DNA of 64,000 nucleotides, from assembly GCA_017459985.1 (NCBI GenBank), contig JAFUBX010000005.1, forward strand, positions 84,346 to 148,345, given 5' to 3'. Below are positions 16,970-24,461 of the stretch, in pieces (within the stretch, counting starts at the first letter, position 1; each line of letters opens with the position of its first letter). The notes beneath the pieces were generated by a model. It saw nothing but the letters and a program-made list of their open reading frames with translations, did not search any database and was not told the DNA's origin. The DNA is from Parasporobacterium sp. (GTDB lineage Bacteria > Bacillota > Clostridia > Lachnospirales > Lachnospiraceae). The position numbers and the translations under genes are program-made.

Positions 16970-18787
16970 ATGGATCAGATCAGATTACTGGATAAAAATA
17001 CAATTGATAAGATCGCTGCCGGGGAGGTGGTGGACCGTCCTGCTTCCATCGTGAAGGAACTGGTCGAGAATTCCATCGATGCCGGGGCGGATTCCATTTC
17101 CGTGGAAATCCGCGGCGGGGGAATCGAGCTGATCCGGATCACAGACAACGGATCCGGCATTCCGAAAGACCAGATCTCACTGGCCTTTCTTCGTCACTCC
17201 ACCAGCAAGATCACAGACGCTTCTGACATTTCCTTTATTCATACCCTGGGATTCCGGGGAGAAGCCCTCTCGTCCATCGCAGCGGTTTCCAGAACCCAGC
17301 TCTGCACAAAGACAAAGGACGCTCTGACCGGCACCATTTATAAGATCAGCGGAGGAGAGGAAGAGTCTGTGGAGGATGCAGGTCTTCCCGACGGCACCAC
17401 CATGATCGTAAGGGATCTTTTTTATAATACTCCCGCCAGAAGGAAATTCCTGAAATCTCCCCAGACGGAAGCCGGCTATGTCCAGGATGTGGTGCAGCGA
17501 ATTGCGTTATCCCATCCCCGGACCGCATTTAAATTCACCGTCAATGGCAGCGTCAGATTAAGCACTGCCGGGAACGGATCGTTGAAGGACACGATCTATG
17601 CAGTATTCGGAAGGGAGATCACTTCCAGACTTTTGGAACTGGAGGACAGCGACCAGAACCTTTCCCTCAGCGGATTTCTGGGAAAGCCGGAGATTGCCCG
17701 GGGAAACCGCAGCTTTGAGTTTTTCTTCGTCAATGGCAGATATATCCAGGACCGGATCATTCAGAAAGCCCTGGAGGAGGCCTATCTGGGATATCAGATG
17801 AAGGGAACCTTCCCCTTTGCCGTCCTGAATCTGACCATGGAGCCGGAGCTGGTGGATGTCAACGTCCATCCCTCTAAAATGGAGATCCGCTTCTTTGATA
17901 ATGAGACAGTGTTCCGGTCCATTTATGACATGATCCGAAAACGCATCACCCGAAGAGAGAGTATTCCCTCTTTCACCTTCGGAAAGGATGCGGAGAAGAC
18001 TTCCTCCGGCCGGGAGGAACTCCGTCCTTCGTATATTCCGGAGCCCTTTGAAAAGAAAGAGCCGGAATCCCCTCAGGTCTTCCGGGAGGAGATATTTTAC
18101 GAAGCTGCTGAGACTCCCATGAAGTCCGGAATATCTTCCTATGAATCTGTGAATACGGACCGGGATCAGCAGACTCTGCCGAAGGAGCTGTTTGTATCCA
18201 GAGAAGCAAGAGCCCGTCACCGAATCATCGGGGAACTGTTTGAAACCTACTGGATCGTGGAATACCAGGATGCGTTGTATATCATCGACCAGCATGCAGC
18301 CCATGAGAAAGTGCTTTATGAAAAGTTTTTGAAACGGATTCGTTCCGAGGAACATTTCGCCCAGAAGATCCTGCCTGCTGTGATCATTACCCTGACCGCT
18401 GCGGAAGAATCCGTTTACTGCAGATATGCGGACGATTTCCGCAAGACGGGATTTGAGATCGAGCATTTCGGAGGAAATGAATATGCCTTAAGCGCAGTTC
18501 CGGCGGATCTGTATTCTGTAGATCATAAGATCCTGTTTCTGGAGATGCTGGAGGATCTTGGAGAGTTATCCTCCGGGTCCGGGCCGGAGATCATGACCGA
18601 CCGGATCGCCACCGCTGCCTGTAAAGCCGCGGTGAAGGGAGGCAACCATCTCTCCCTGTCAGAAGCCAATGCCCTGATCGATGAACTGCTGGGACTGGAA
18701 AATCCCTATAATTGTCCCCATGGAAGACCTACGATCCTATCCATGAGCAAATATGAACTGGAGAAGAAATTCAAACGAATCGTATGA
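16970..18787 (+). CDS. mutL: DNA mismatch repair protein MutL
   Basis: 605 residues from the ATG at 16970; a TTG at 16961 is in frame and would add three residues, and neither start has a clear ribosome binding site. GHKL ATPase motifs are complete (ELVENSIDAGA, DNGSGI, TLGFRGEALSSI). The C-terminal domain has the endonuclease motif DQHAAHEKVLYEKF (DQHAX2EX4E) and the zinc-site CPHGRPT, so this MutL should nick DNA itself, as expected where MutH is absent. A ~90-residue poorly conserved linker joins the domains. The stop overlaps the miaA ATG as ATGA. Confidence 0.96.
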   Translation: MDQIRLLDKNTIDKIAAGEVVDRPASIVKELVENSIDAGADSISVEIRGGGIELIRITDNGSGIPKDQISLAFLRHSTSKITDASDISFIHTLGFRGEALSSIAAVSRTQLCTKTKDALTGTIYKISGGEEESVEDAGLPDGTTMIVRDLFYNTPARRKFLKSPQTEAGYVQDVVQRIALSHPRTAFKFTVNGSVRLSTAGNGSLKDTIYAVFGREITSRLLELEDSDQNLSLSGFLGKPEIARGNRSFEFFFVNGRYIQDRIIQKALEEAYLGYQMKGTFPFAVLNLTMEPELVDVNVHPSKMEIRFFDNETVFRSIYDMIRKRITRRESIPSFTFGKDAEKTSSGREELRPSYIPEPFEKKEPESPQVFREEIFYEAAETPMKSGISSYESVNTDRDQQTLPKELFVSREARARHRIIGELFETYWIVEYQDALYIIDQHAAHEKVLYEKFLKRIRSEEHFAQKILPAVIITLTAAEESVYCRYADDFRKTGFEIEHFGGNEYALSAVPADLYSVDHKILFLEMLEDLGELSSGSGPEIMTDRIATAACKAAVKGGNHLSLSEANALIDELLGLENPYNCPHGRPTILSMSKYELEKKFKRIV

Positions 18788-19728
18788 AAAAAGAGCCTCT
18801 TGTGATCATCGCCGGAGCAACGGCGGTGGGAAAAACAGAGCTGTCCCTGAGGCTTGCAGAAAGGATCGGTGCGGAGATCATCAGCGCGGATTCCATGCAG
18901 GTCTATCAGGGATTCAATATCGGAACCGCCAAGATCTCCCGGGCTGAAATGAGGGGCATCCCCCATTATCTGATCGATATCCTGCAGCCGGAGGAAGAAT
19001 TCAATATCTATGAATTCCAGAAAAGAGCCCTGGACTGTATTCAGAAGATCCGGGCAAAGGGAAGAATCCCCATGATTGTCGGAGGGACCGGCTTCTATAT
19101 CCAGTCAGTTCTGTACGGGATCGACTTTTCCGAGGAAAGCCCGGACAAGTCTTATCGCAGATACCTGGAGGGGCTCGCTGCAGAGAAGGGGCCGGAGGTT
19201 CTTTATGAGATGCTGAAACAGGCCGATCCGGTCTCTGCAGAGGAGATCCATTTTCACAATGTCAAAAGGGTGATCCGGGCACTTGAGTTTTATCAGGAAA
19301 CCGGAACCAGAATCTCGGAACACAACCTGCAGCAGCGGCAGAAAGAACCGGTATACAACAGCGCTTATTTTGTGCTGAACAGGGAACGCTCCGTTATCTA
19401 TGACCGGATCAACCGGCGGGTGGATCAGATGCTGCGGGAGGGTCTGGTGGAAGAAGTGAAAGGTCTTCTCGCGGATGGAGTGGATCCTGAGTGCCTTGCA
19501 ATGCAGGGACTGGGATATAAAGAGATCCTGGGATATCTGAACAACGAACGATCCCTGGAGGAAGCGGTCAGCCTTCTCAAACAGAATACAAGACATTTTG
19601 CGAAGAGGCAGATCACCTGGTTTAAAAGAGAGAAAGATCCTGTCTGGATCAATTACGAGGACTTCGGATCCATGGATGACATGCTGGAATCCATGATCCG
19701 GATTTTAAAGGAGAAAAAGATTGTTTAA
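18784..19728 (+). CDS. miaA: tRNA dimethylallyltransferase MiaA
   Basis: 314 residues. Transfers a dimethylallyl group to N6 of A37 in tRNAs, making the substrate of MiaB. The P-loop GATAVGKTELSLRLA begins at about residue 10, and ISADSMQVYQGFNIGTAK, the catalytic DSMQ-type motif, and the C-terminal ARRQ-like FAKRQITWFKRE motif are present. It overlaps mutL by 4 bp and the next gene by 8 bp. Confidence 0.96.
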   Translation: MKKEPLVIIAGATAVGKTELSLRLAERIGAEIISADSMQVYQGFNIGTAKISRAEMRGIPHYLIDILQPEEEFNIYEFQKRALDCIQKIRAKGRIPMIVGGTGFYIQSVLYGIDFSEESPDKSYRRYLEGLAAEKGPEVLYEMLKQADPVSAEEIHFHNVKRVIRALEFYQETGTRISEHNLQQRQKEPVYNSAYFVLNRERSVIYDRINRRVDQMLREGLVEEVKGLLADGVDPECLAMQGLGYKEILGYLNNERSLEEAVSLLKQNTRHFAKRQITWFKREKDPVWINYEDFGSMDDMLESMIRILKEKKIV

Positions 19729-20989
19729 CTATCCGGATATCAGTGAACCCATTTTCCGGCTGGCGCAGGAAGCAGAGGATGCGCTGCAGCCCGCCTTCCA
19801 AAGGATCGAACAGATCTCGGAGGCGAATCAGTATAAAGTCCTTCAGAGTTTTATTAAAAACAAAGTATCGGAGAGCGATTTTTTTGCCAGCTCCGGCTAT
19901 GGATACAATGAACTCGGAAGAGAGAAGCTGGAGCAGGTCTACGCAGACATTTTCCATACGGAGGATGCCCTGGTAAGACCTCAGATTACCTGCGGGACCC
20001 ATGCCCTGTATCTTGCCCTCAGCGCAGTGCTGCTGCCGGGGGATGAAATCCTTTTTATCACAGGCAAGCCCTATGACAGTCTGGAAAAATCCATCGGGAT
20101 CACAGACAGTCCCGGTTCTTTAAAGGAACACCAGATCACCTGGAAGATCGCAGAACTCAGAAACGGAGCGGAATTTGATTTTGACGCCATCCGTTCCCAA
20201 ATCACGGACCGGACGAAGGTGGTTTATATCCAGAGATCCAAAGGATACGCCGCCAGAGCGTCTCTTTCCTCCGAATCTATCGGAGAGGCCATCCGTTATG
20301 TCAGATCCATCCGGGAGAATCTGATCACAGTGGTGGACAACTGTTACGGAGAATTCGTGGATCTGACGGAGCCTACCGATCACGGGGCGGATCTGTGTGT
20401 CGGATCCCTGATCAAGAATCCCGGCGGCGGGCTGGCTCCCATCGGCGGCTATATCGCGGGAAGGAAAGATCTGATCGAACGCTGTGCCTTCCGGCTGACG
20501 GCCCCGGGTCTGGGAAAGGAAGTCGGCGGATCCCTGGGGGTACTGAAATCCTTCTACCAGGGGCTTTCCCTGGCTCCCTCCGTGACCGCCAGCGCATTAA
20601 AATCCGCCTCCTTTGCGGCTGCATTATTTGAAAGACTTGGATTTTGCGCGTCGCCTTCTTCCCGGGAAGTTCACCACTGCATCGTGGAAACCATAACCTT
20701 AAAGGATCCAGAACTGGTCAACCGGTTCTGCCAGGCTATCCAGAGCGCATCCTATGTGGACAGTCATGTGACTCCCGTGGGATATGATATGCCCGGTTAT
20801 TCCGATCCGGTGATCATGGCCAGCGGCGCTTTTATCTCCGGATCTTCCATCGAAGTCTCCGCCGACGGCCCTCTGAGGGATCCTTATTATGTGTTTTTCC
20901 AGGGGGGTCTAACCTACGAACACGGCAAATATGCGCTGATGAAAGCCGCGGAAAGTGTCTGCTCAAATCTTTCAGAAATGCCGTTGTAA
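19721..20989 (+). CDS. Methionine gamma-lyase family PLP protein (YnbB / 'aluminium resistance' type)
   Basis: 422 residues. Belongs to the fold-type I PLP proteins annotated as aluminium resistance or Met gamma-lyase family; the true reaction is not established. The segment DLCVGSLIKNPGGGLAPIGG carries the likely PLP-binding lysine; PQITCGTHALYLALSAVLL and the aspartate segment VVDNCYGEF fit the cofactor site. The start is a TTG at 19721 supported by AAAGGAG seven bases upstream; it overlaps miaA by 8 bp. The same neighbour (miaA followed by ynbB) is common in Firmicutes. Confidence 0.88.
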   Translation: MFNYPDISEPIFRLAQEAEDALQPAFQRIEQISEANQYKVLQSFIKNKVSESDFFASSGYGYNELGREKLEQVYADIFHTEDALVRPQITCGTHALYLALSAVLLPGDEILFITGKPYDSLEKSIGITDSPGSLKEHQITWKIAELRNGAEFDFDAIRSQITDRTKVVYIQRSKGYAARASLSSESIGEAIRYVRSIRENLITVVDNCYGEFVDLTEPTDHGADLCVGSLIKNPGGGLAPIGGYIAGRKDLIERCAFRLTAPGLGKEVGGSLGVLKSFYQGLSLAPSVTASALKSASFAAALFERLGFCASPSSREVHHCIVETITLKDPELVNRFCQAIQSASYVDSHVTPVGYDMPGYSDPVIMASGAFISGSSIEVSADGPLRDPYYVFFQGGLTYEHGKYALMKAAESVCSNLSEMPL

Positions 20990-21011
20990 TTTAGACGGGA
21001 TATGCTAAAAT
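20984..21011 (+). promoter_or_regulatory. Promoter upstream of radC
   Basis: TTGTAA (20984-20989, containing the stop codon of the upstream gene), a 16-bp spacer and TAAAAT (21006-21011) with an extended TG. The spacer shares GACGGG and ATATG with the promoter at 11211. A 45-nt leader with AAAGGAG precedes the radC ATG. Confidence 0.6.
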
Positions 21012-21061
21012 GACTTTGACTGGAATCCGCATAACACTTCATTTCACGGAAAGGAGTCCTT

Positions 21062-21763
21062 ATGCGGAAATTAAAAACAAAAGAGTTGCAGCCGGAATAC
21101 AGACCGGATGAGAAATTTTTGGCTTACGGCCCAAAGGCTCTCTCAGATGCAGAGCTTCTGGCAATTATCTTGAGAACAGGCAGTACGGATTATCATTCAG
21201 TCGACCTGGCAAGAAAAATATTAACCCCGGAAGGGGATGACCATACATCCATATTGAATATCTTTCATTATGAATTTCCCGAGCTTCTGAAGATTAAAGG
21301 AGTCGGGAAAGTCAAGGCAATCCAGATCCAGGCGATTGCCGAGATTTCTTTAAGGATCGCTCAAAGCCAAGCCAGGACTCATCTGGTTTTTAACAACCCG
21401 GAAAAAGTAGCTTTATATTACATGGAACAGCTTCGTCATGCCAGACAGGAGACGATCATTCTTCTGATGCTGGATTCCGCCTGTCATCTGATCCGGGAAC
21501 AGACGATCTCGACAGGGACGGTGGATATGGCGCTGGCATCTCCCCGGGAGATTTTTATCTGTGCCCTGAAGCATGAAGCCGTCCGGATCATTCTGCTGCA
21601 CAATCATCCCTCCGGTAATCCGACTCCCAGCCGGGCGGATCTGAAGATGACGGAGGATATCGACAGGATCGGTGGGATCATCGGCATCCGGCTCCTGGAT
21701 CATATTATTATCGGAGATAACAGTTATTTCAGCTTCAAAGAAAGCGAGAACTTACATGAGTGA
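21062..21763 (+). CDS. radC: RadC / JAB-domain protein
   Basis: 233 residues, usual length. An N-terminal helix-hairpin-helix-like region (LLKIKGVGKVKAIQIQAIAEI) is followed by a JAB/MPN metalloprotease-like domain with LHNHPSGNPTPSRAD, the metal-binding HxHx-D pattern. The historical repair role of RadC is doubtful; its function is unknown. In Firmicutes it characteristically precedes mreBCD, as here. The ATG follows GGAAAGGAG; the last 8 bp overlap the MreB-like gene. Confidence 0.95.
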   Translation: MRKLKTKELQPEYRPDEKFLAYGPKALSDAELLAIILRTGSTDYHSVDLARKILTPEGDDHTSILNIFHYEFPELLKIKGVGKVKAIQIQAIAEISLRIAQSQARTHLVFNNPEKVALYYMEQLRHARQETIILLMLDSACHLIREQTISTGTVDMALASPREIFICALKHEAVRIILLHNHPSGNPTPSRADLKMTEDIDRIGGIIGIRLLDHIIIGDNSYFSFKESENLHE

Positions 21764-22778
21764 AGAAAAATACGGCCTTGATATCGGAACCTGGAACATC
21801 AGACTTTCCAGCTTAGGTACGGGAACCTATATATCCGAGAAAAATGTAATCGCCGTCAAGGATAAGAAATATGTCATCGGTTACGGAGACGAAGCCTTTG
21901 AGATGTATGAACGGGCCCCGGAGAATGTCGAGGTCTCATTTCCGGTGCAGGACAGTGTGATCTCCCAGATTGATAAGATGCAGATGATCCTGGAATATCT
22001 CTACAAGAAGATCAATCGCGGCAAGATCGTAAAAAACGGGAATTTTCTGATCTCGGTACCCACGGACACAACTGAAGTGGAGAAGAGAGCTTTCCATGAA
22101 CTGGTGGCCAATTCCAGGCTGAAGGCACGTTCCATCTATATGGTGGAGAAAAGTGTTGCGGATGCGGTCGGATGCGGCATCGATATCAAGAGCCCAAAGG
22201 GCAATTTTATTGTCAATATCGGCGCGGATACCACGGATATCACGGTGATCTCCCTGGGCAGCATCGTGATTAATCATAAGGTGAAGATCGCCGGCCGGAA
22301 ATTTGACGAAGCGATCGTAGCCGCAGTAAAGCAGTCGGAGCAGAAACTGATCGGAATGAAAACGGCAGAACAGCTCAAGATCCATCTGGCGGATATGGGG
22401 GAAGTCCCGGAAAGCAGCCAGATGCAGATCTTTGCCAGAGTCATGGCTACGGGCCTTCCGGTCAGGACCTCCATTTCCTCGGAACTGGTTTCCAGAGCTG
22501 TCCGGGAAGCCTTACTGCCTTTGATTGATCTGGTCCGTAATACGCTGGAGAAGACCCCTCCGGAGCTTTCTGCGGATATTATCGAGAACGGGATTTATCT
22601 CCAGGGCGGATCCGCTGCCATGAGCAATATCGGCGGCCTGGTCGCCAGAGAAACCGGCATCCGGGTGAAACTCCTGAAGGATCCCGGCAACAGCACCATC
22701 CGGGGAGTCACGACCATACTGGGCAACTCCAAATTTAATTCTCTCAGATATATCCCGCAGGAGAAAGAATATAACTGA
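21756..22778 (+). CDS. MreB-like actin-family rod-shape protein (divergent)
   Basis: 340 residues from the ATG at 21756, inside the radC end. Actin-fold motifs are recognisable but altered: phosphate-1 reads GLDIGTWNIRL (MreB: DLGTANTL), the PFPIRDGVI segment reads SFPVQDSVI, phosphate-2 reads VNIGADTTDITVISLG (MreB: VDIGGGTTEVAVISLG), and the adenosine motif reads LQGGSAAMSNIGG. Its place immediately before mreC-mreD-PBP2-rodA argues for a role in guiding lateral wall synthesis beneath the membrane. Whether it hydrolyses ATP normally is open. Confidence 0.88.
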   Translation: MSEEKYGLDIGTWNIRLSSLGTGTYISEKNVIAVKDKKYVIGYGDEAFEMYERAPENVEVSFPVQDSVISQIDKMQMILEYLYKKINRGKIVKNGNFLISVPTDTTEVEKRAFHELVANSRLKARSIYMVEKSVADAVGCGIDIKSPKGNFIVNIGADTTDITVISLGSIVINHKVKIAGRKFDEAIVAAVKQSEQKLIGMKTAEQLKIHLADMGEVPESSQMQIFARVMATGLPVRTSISSELVSRAVREALLPLIDLVRNTLEKTPPELSADIIENGIYLQGGSAAMSNIGGLVARETGIRVKLLKDPGNSTIRGVTTILGNSKFNSLRYIPQEKEYN

Positions 22779-23932
22779 TGCCAAACTTTAAGAAACGTCC
22801 GTCACAGAAGATTCATATCAATAAAGAAAGCTTTGACCTTTCTTCCGGGAAGTTCAAAGAACATTTCGGTGATATCAAAAACTCCAAAACAGCCAGATAC
22901 ATCCGGCGCCGCACCGAACAGCACGCCAAAGACCGGGCTGCTTCAGAACGTTACACCGAATTCTCACGGATGGCAAAACAAAAGCCGAAGCTGAGGGATG
23001 CGGACGCGCCGAAGACCCTTCAGGAAAAGGGTACGGAAACAGTCAGCAAAGTCGTAAAGTATGTCAAAGGTCACAAAAAACCCCGGGATGAGAGGGCCGT
23101 CCGTCATATTAATCCAAAGCATCTGCTCTGGATCCTGGCAGCCGTGTGTCTTATTCTGATCATTCTGTCCGGGGTCAATGAGAAGATCCGCAGGCCCTTT
23201 ATGGACGCGGCGTCCGTGATCGTGGTTCCTGTACAGAAGGGAGTGAATTCCATCGGACTGTGGCTGTCCGACAAGCTGGAAGCCCAGAAGACGCTGGAGG
23301 CGCTGGAACAGGAAAATCAGGATCTGAAAAACCAGGTGGAATCCCTGAATATGTCCCTTACGATGCTGCATCAGAAAGAACTGGAACTGGAGCGACTGCA
23401 GGAACTGTTTAAAATACAGGATCAGTATTCGGCATATGATATGGTGGCAGCCCATGTGATCTCAAAGGATTCCGGAAAATGGTTCTCCACCTTCACGATC
23501 GATAAGGGGACGAACGACGGGATCACCCGGGATATGAATGTTCTGGCTTCCGGCGGTCTGGTGGGGATCGTGATCGAGACGGGGCCGGGTTTTTCCACTG
23601 TCCGGTCCATCATCGATGATGAAAGCTTCGTCAGCGCCCAGTTTGAAGACACCTCCGAACTGTGTATGCTCAACGGGTCTTTGACTTTGATGGAACAGAA
23701 CCTCCTGGAGTTCCGGGATGTCAGCGCCGATGTCATGATCTCCATGAACAGCGCGCTGCTGACCAGTCATGTCAGTTCCCGGTATCTTCCGGGGCTGCTG
23801 ATCGGATATGTCGTTGACTATCAGTTGGACGCCAACGACCTGACCCAGTCCGGCCATATCAAGCCGGTGGTGGATTTTGCGGATCTGCAGGAAGTGCTGA
23901 TCATTACGAAAACAAAGCAGACATCGGATTAA
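22778..23932 (+). CDS. mreC: Rod shape-determining protein MreC, with long N-terminal extension
   Basis: 384 residues. About 110 basic, cytoplasmic residues precede the single membrane segment (LLWILAAVCLILIILSG), then a coiled coil (LEALEQENQDLKNQVESLN) and the extracellular beta domain with VISKDSGKWFSTFTIDKG and GGLVGIVIETG. MreC links the MreB filament to PBP2 and RodA. Typical MreC has only a short N-terminal tail, so the extension is unusual. Overlaps the upstream stop by one base. Confidence 0.93.
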   Translation: MPNFKKRPSQKIHINKESFDLSSGKFKEHFGDIKNSKTARYIRRRTEQHAKDRAASERYTEFSRMAKQKPKLRDADAPKTLQEKGTETVSKVVKYVKGHKKPRDERAVRHINPKHLLWILAAVCLILIILSGVNEKIRRPFMDAASVIVVPVQKGVNSIGLWLSDKLEAQKTLEALEQENQDLKNQVESLNMSLTMLHQKELELERLQELFKIQDQYSAYDMVAAHVISKDSGKWFSTFTIDKGTNDGITRDMNVLASGGLVGIVIETGPGFSTVRSIIDDESFVSAQFEDTSELCMLNGSLTLMEQNLLEFRDVSADVMISMNSALLTSHVSSRYLPGLLIGYVVDYQLDANDLTQSGHIKPVVDFADLQEVLIITKTKQTSD

Positions 23933-23945
23933 GGATCGGTAGACA

Positions 23946-24461
23946 ATGTCTTTATACAGGATCAGAAATTTCATAATTACGGCAGTTCTTGTGGTTCTTG
24001 CCTTTGTACTGCAGACCACGGTGTTCAGCCGGATCCATTTCCTGGGATACGCTCCGAATCTGCTGCTGGTACTGACCTTTATTTACGGGTATTCCGACAG
24101 CCGGATCGTCGGTATGCTGATCGGGTTTTTCAGCGGTCTTCTGATGGATGTTTTTTTCTGTGATGTGATCGGATATCATGCCCTTGTTTTTCTGCTGATC
24201 GGATTCGTCAGCGGGATCTGGAACTCGCTGTTTTACTCGGATGATCTGTATATTCCGCTGCTTCTTCTGGTGCTCAGCGATCTGTTCTACCATGCGGTCT
24301 GTTTCGTCGTCTGGTATGTACTGAAGGCACGCTTTGAACTGGGATATTATCTGATCCGGGTAATGCTGCCGGAATTTCTCCTGACCTTTATCGCAGGACT
24401 GTTGCTGTATAAACCTGTCAGCGCACTGATTTATAAACTGAAAGAGGTCCCGGAACAGTGA
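23946..24461 (+). CDS. mreD: Rod shape-determining protein MreD
   Basis: 171 residues with five or so hydrophobic segments, standard size. Opens with a membrane helix (FIITAVLVVLAFVLQTTVF) and has the conserved P-N-L-L-L and GFFSGLLMDVFF segments of MreD. Integral membrane partner of MreC in the elongasome. Starts 13 bp after mreC; its stop overlaps the GTG start of the next gene. Confidence 0.9.
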   Translation: MSLYRIRNFIITAVLVVLAFVLQTTVFSRIHFLGYAPNLLLVLTFIYGYSDSRIVGMLIGFFSGLLMDVFFCDVIGYHALVFLLIGFVSGIWNSLFYSDDLYIPLLLLVLSDLFYHAVCFVVWYVLKARFELGYYLIRVMLPEFLLTFIAGLLLYKPVSALIYKLKEVPEQ

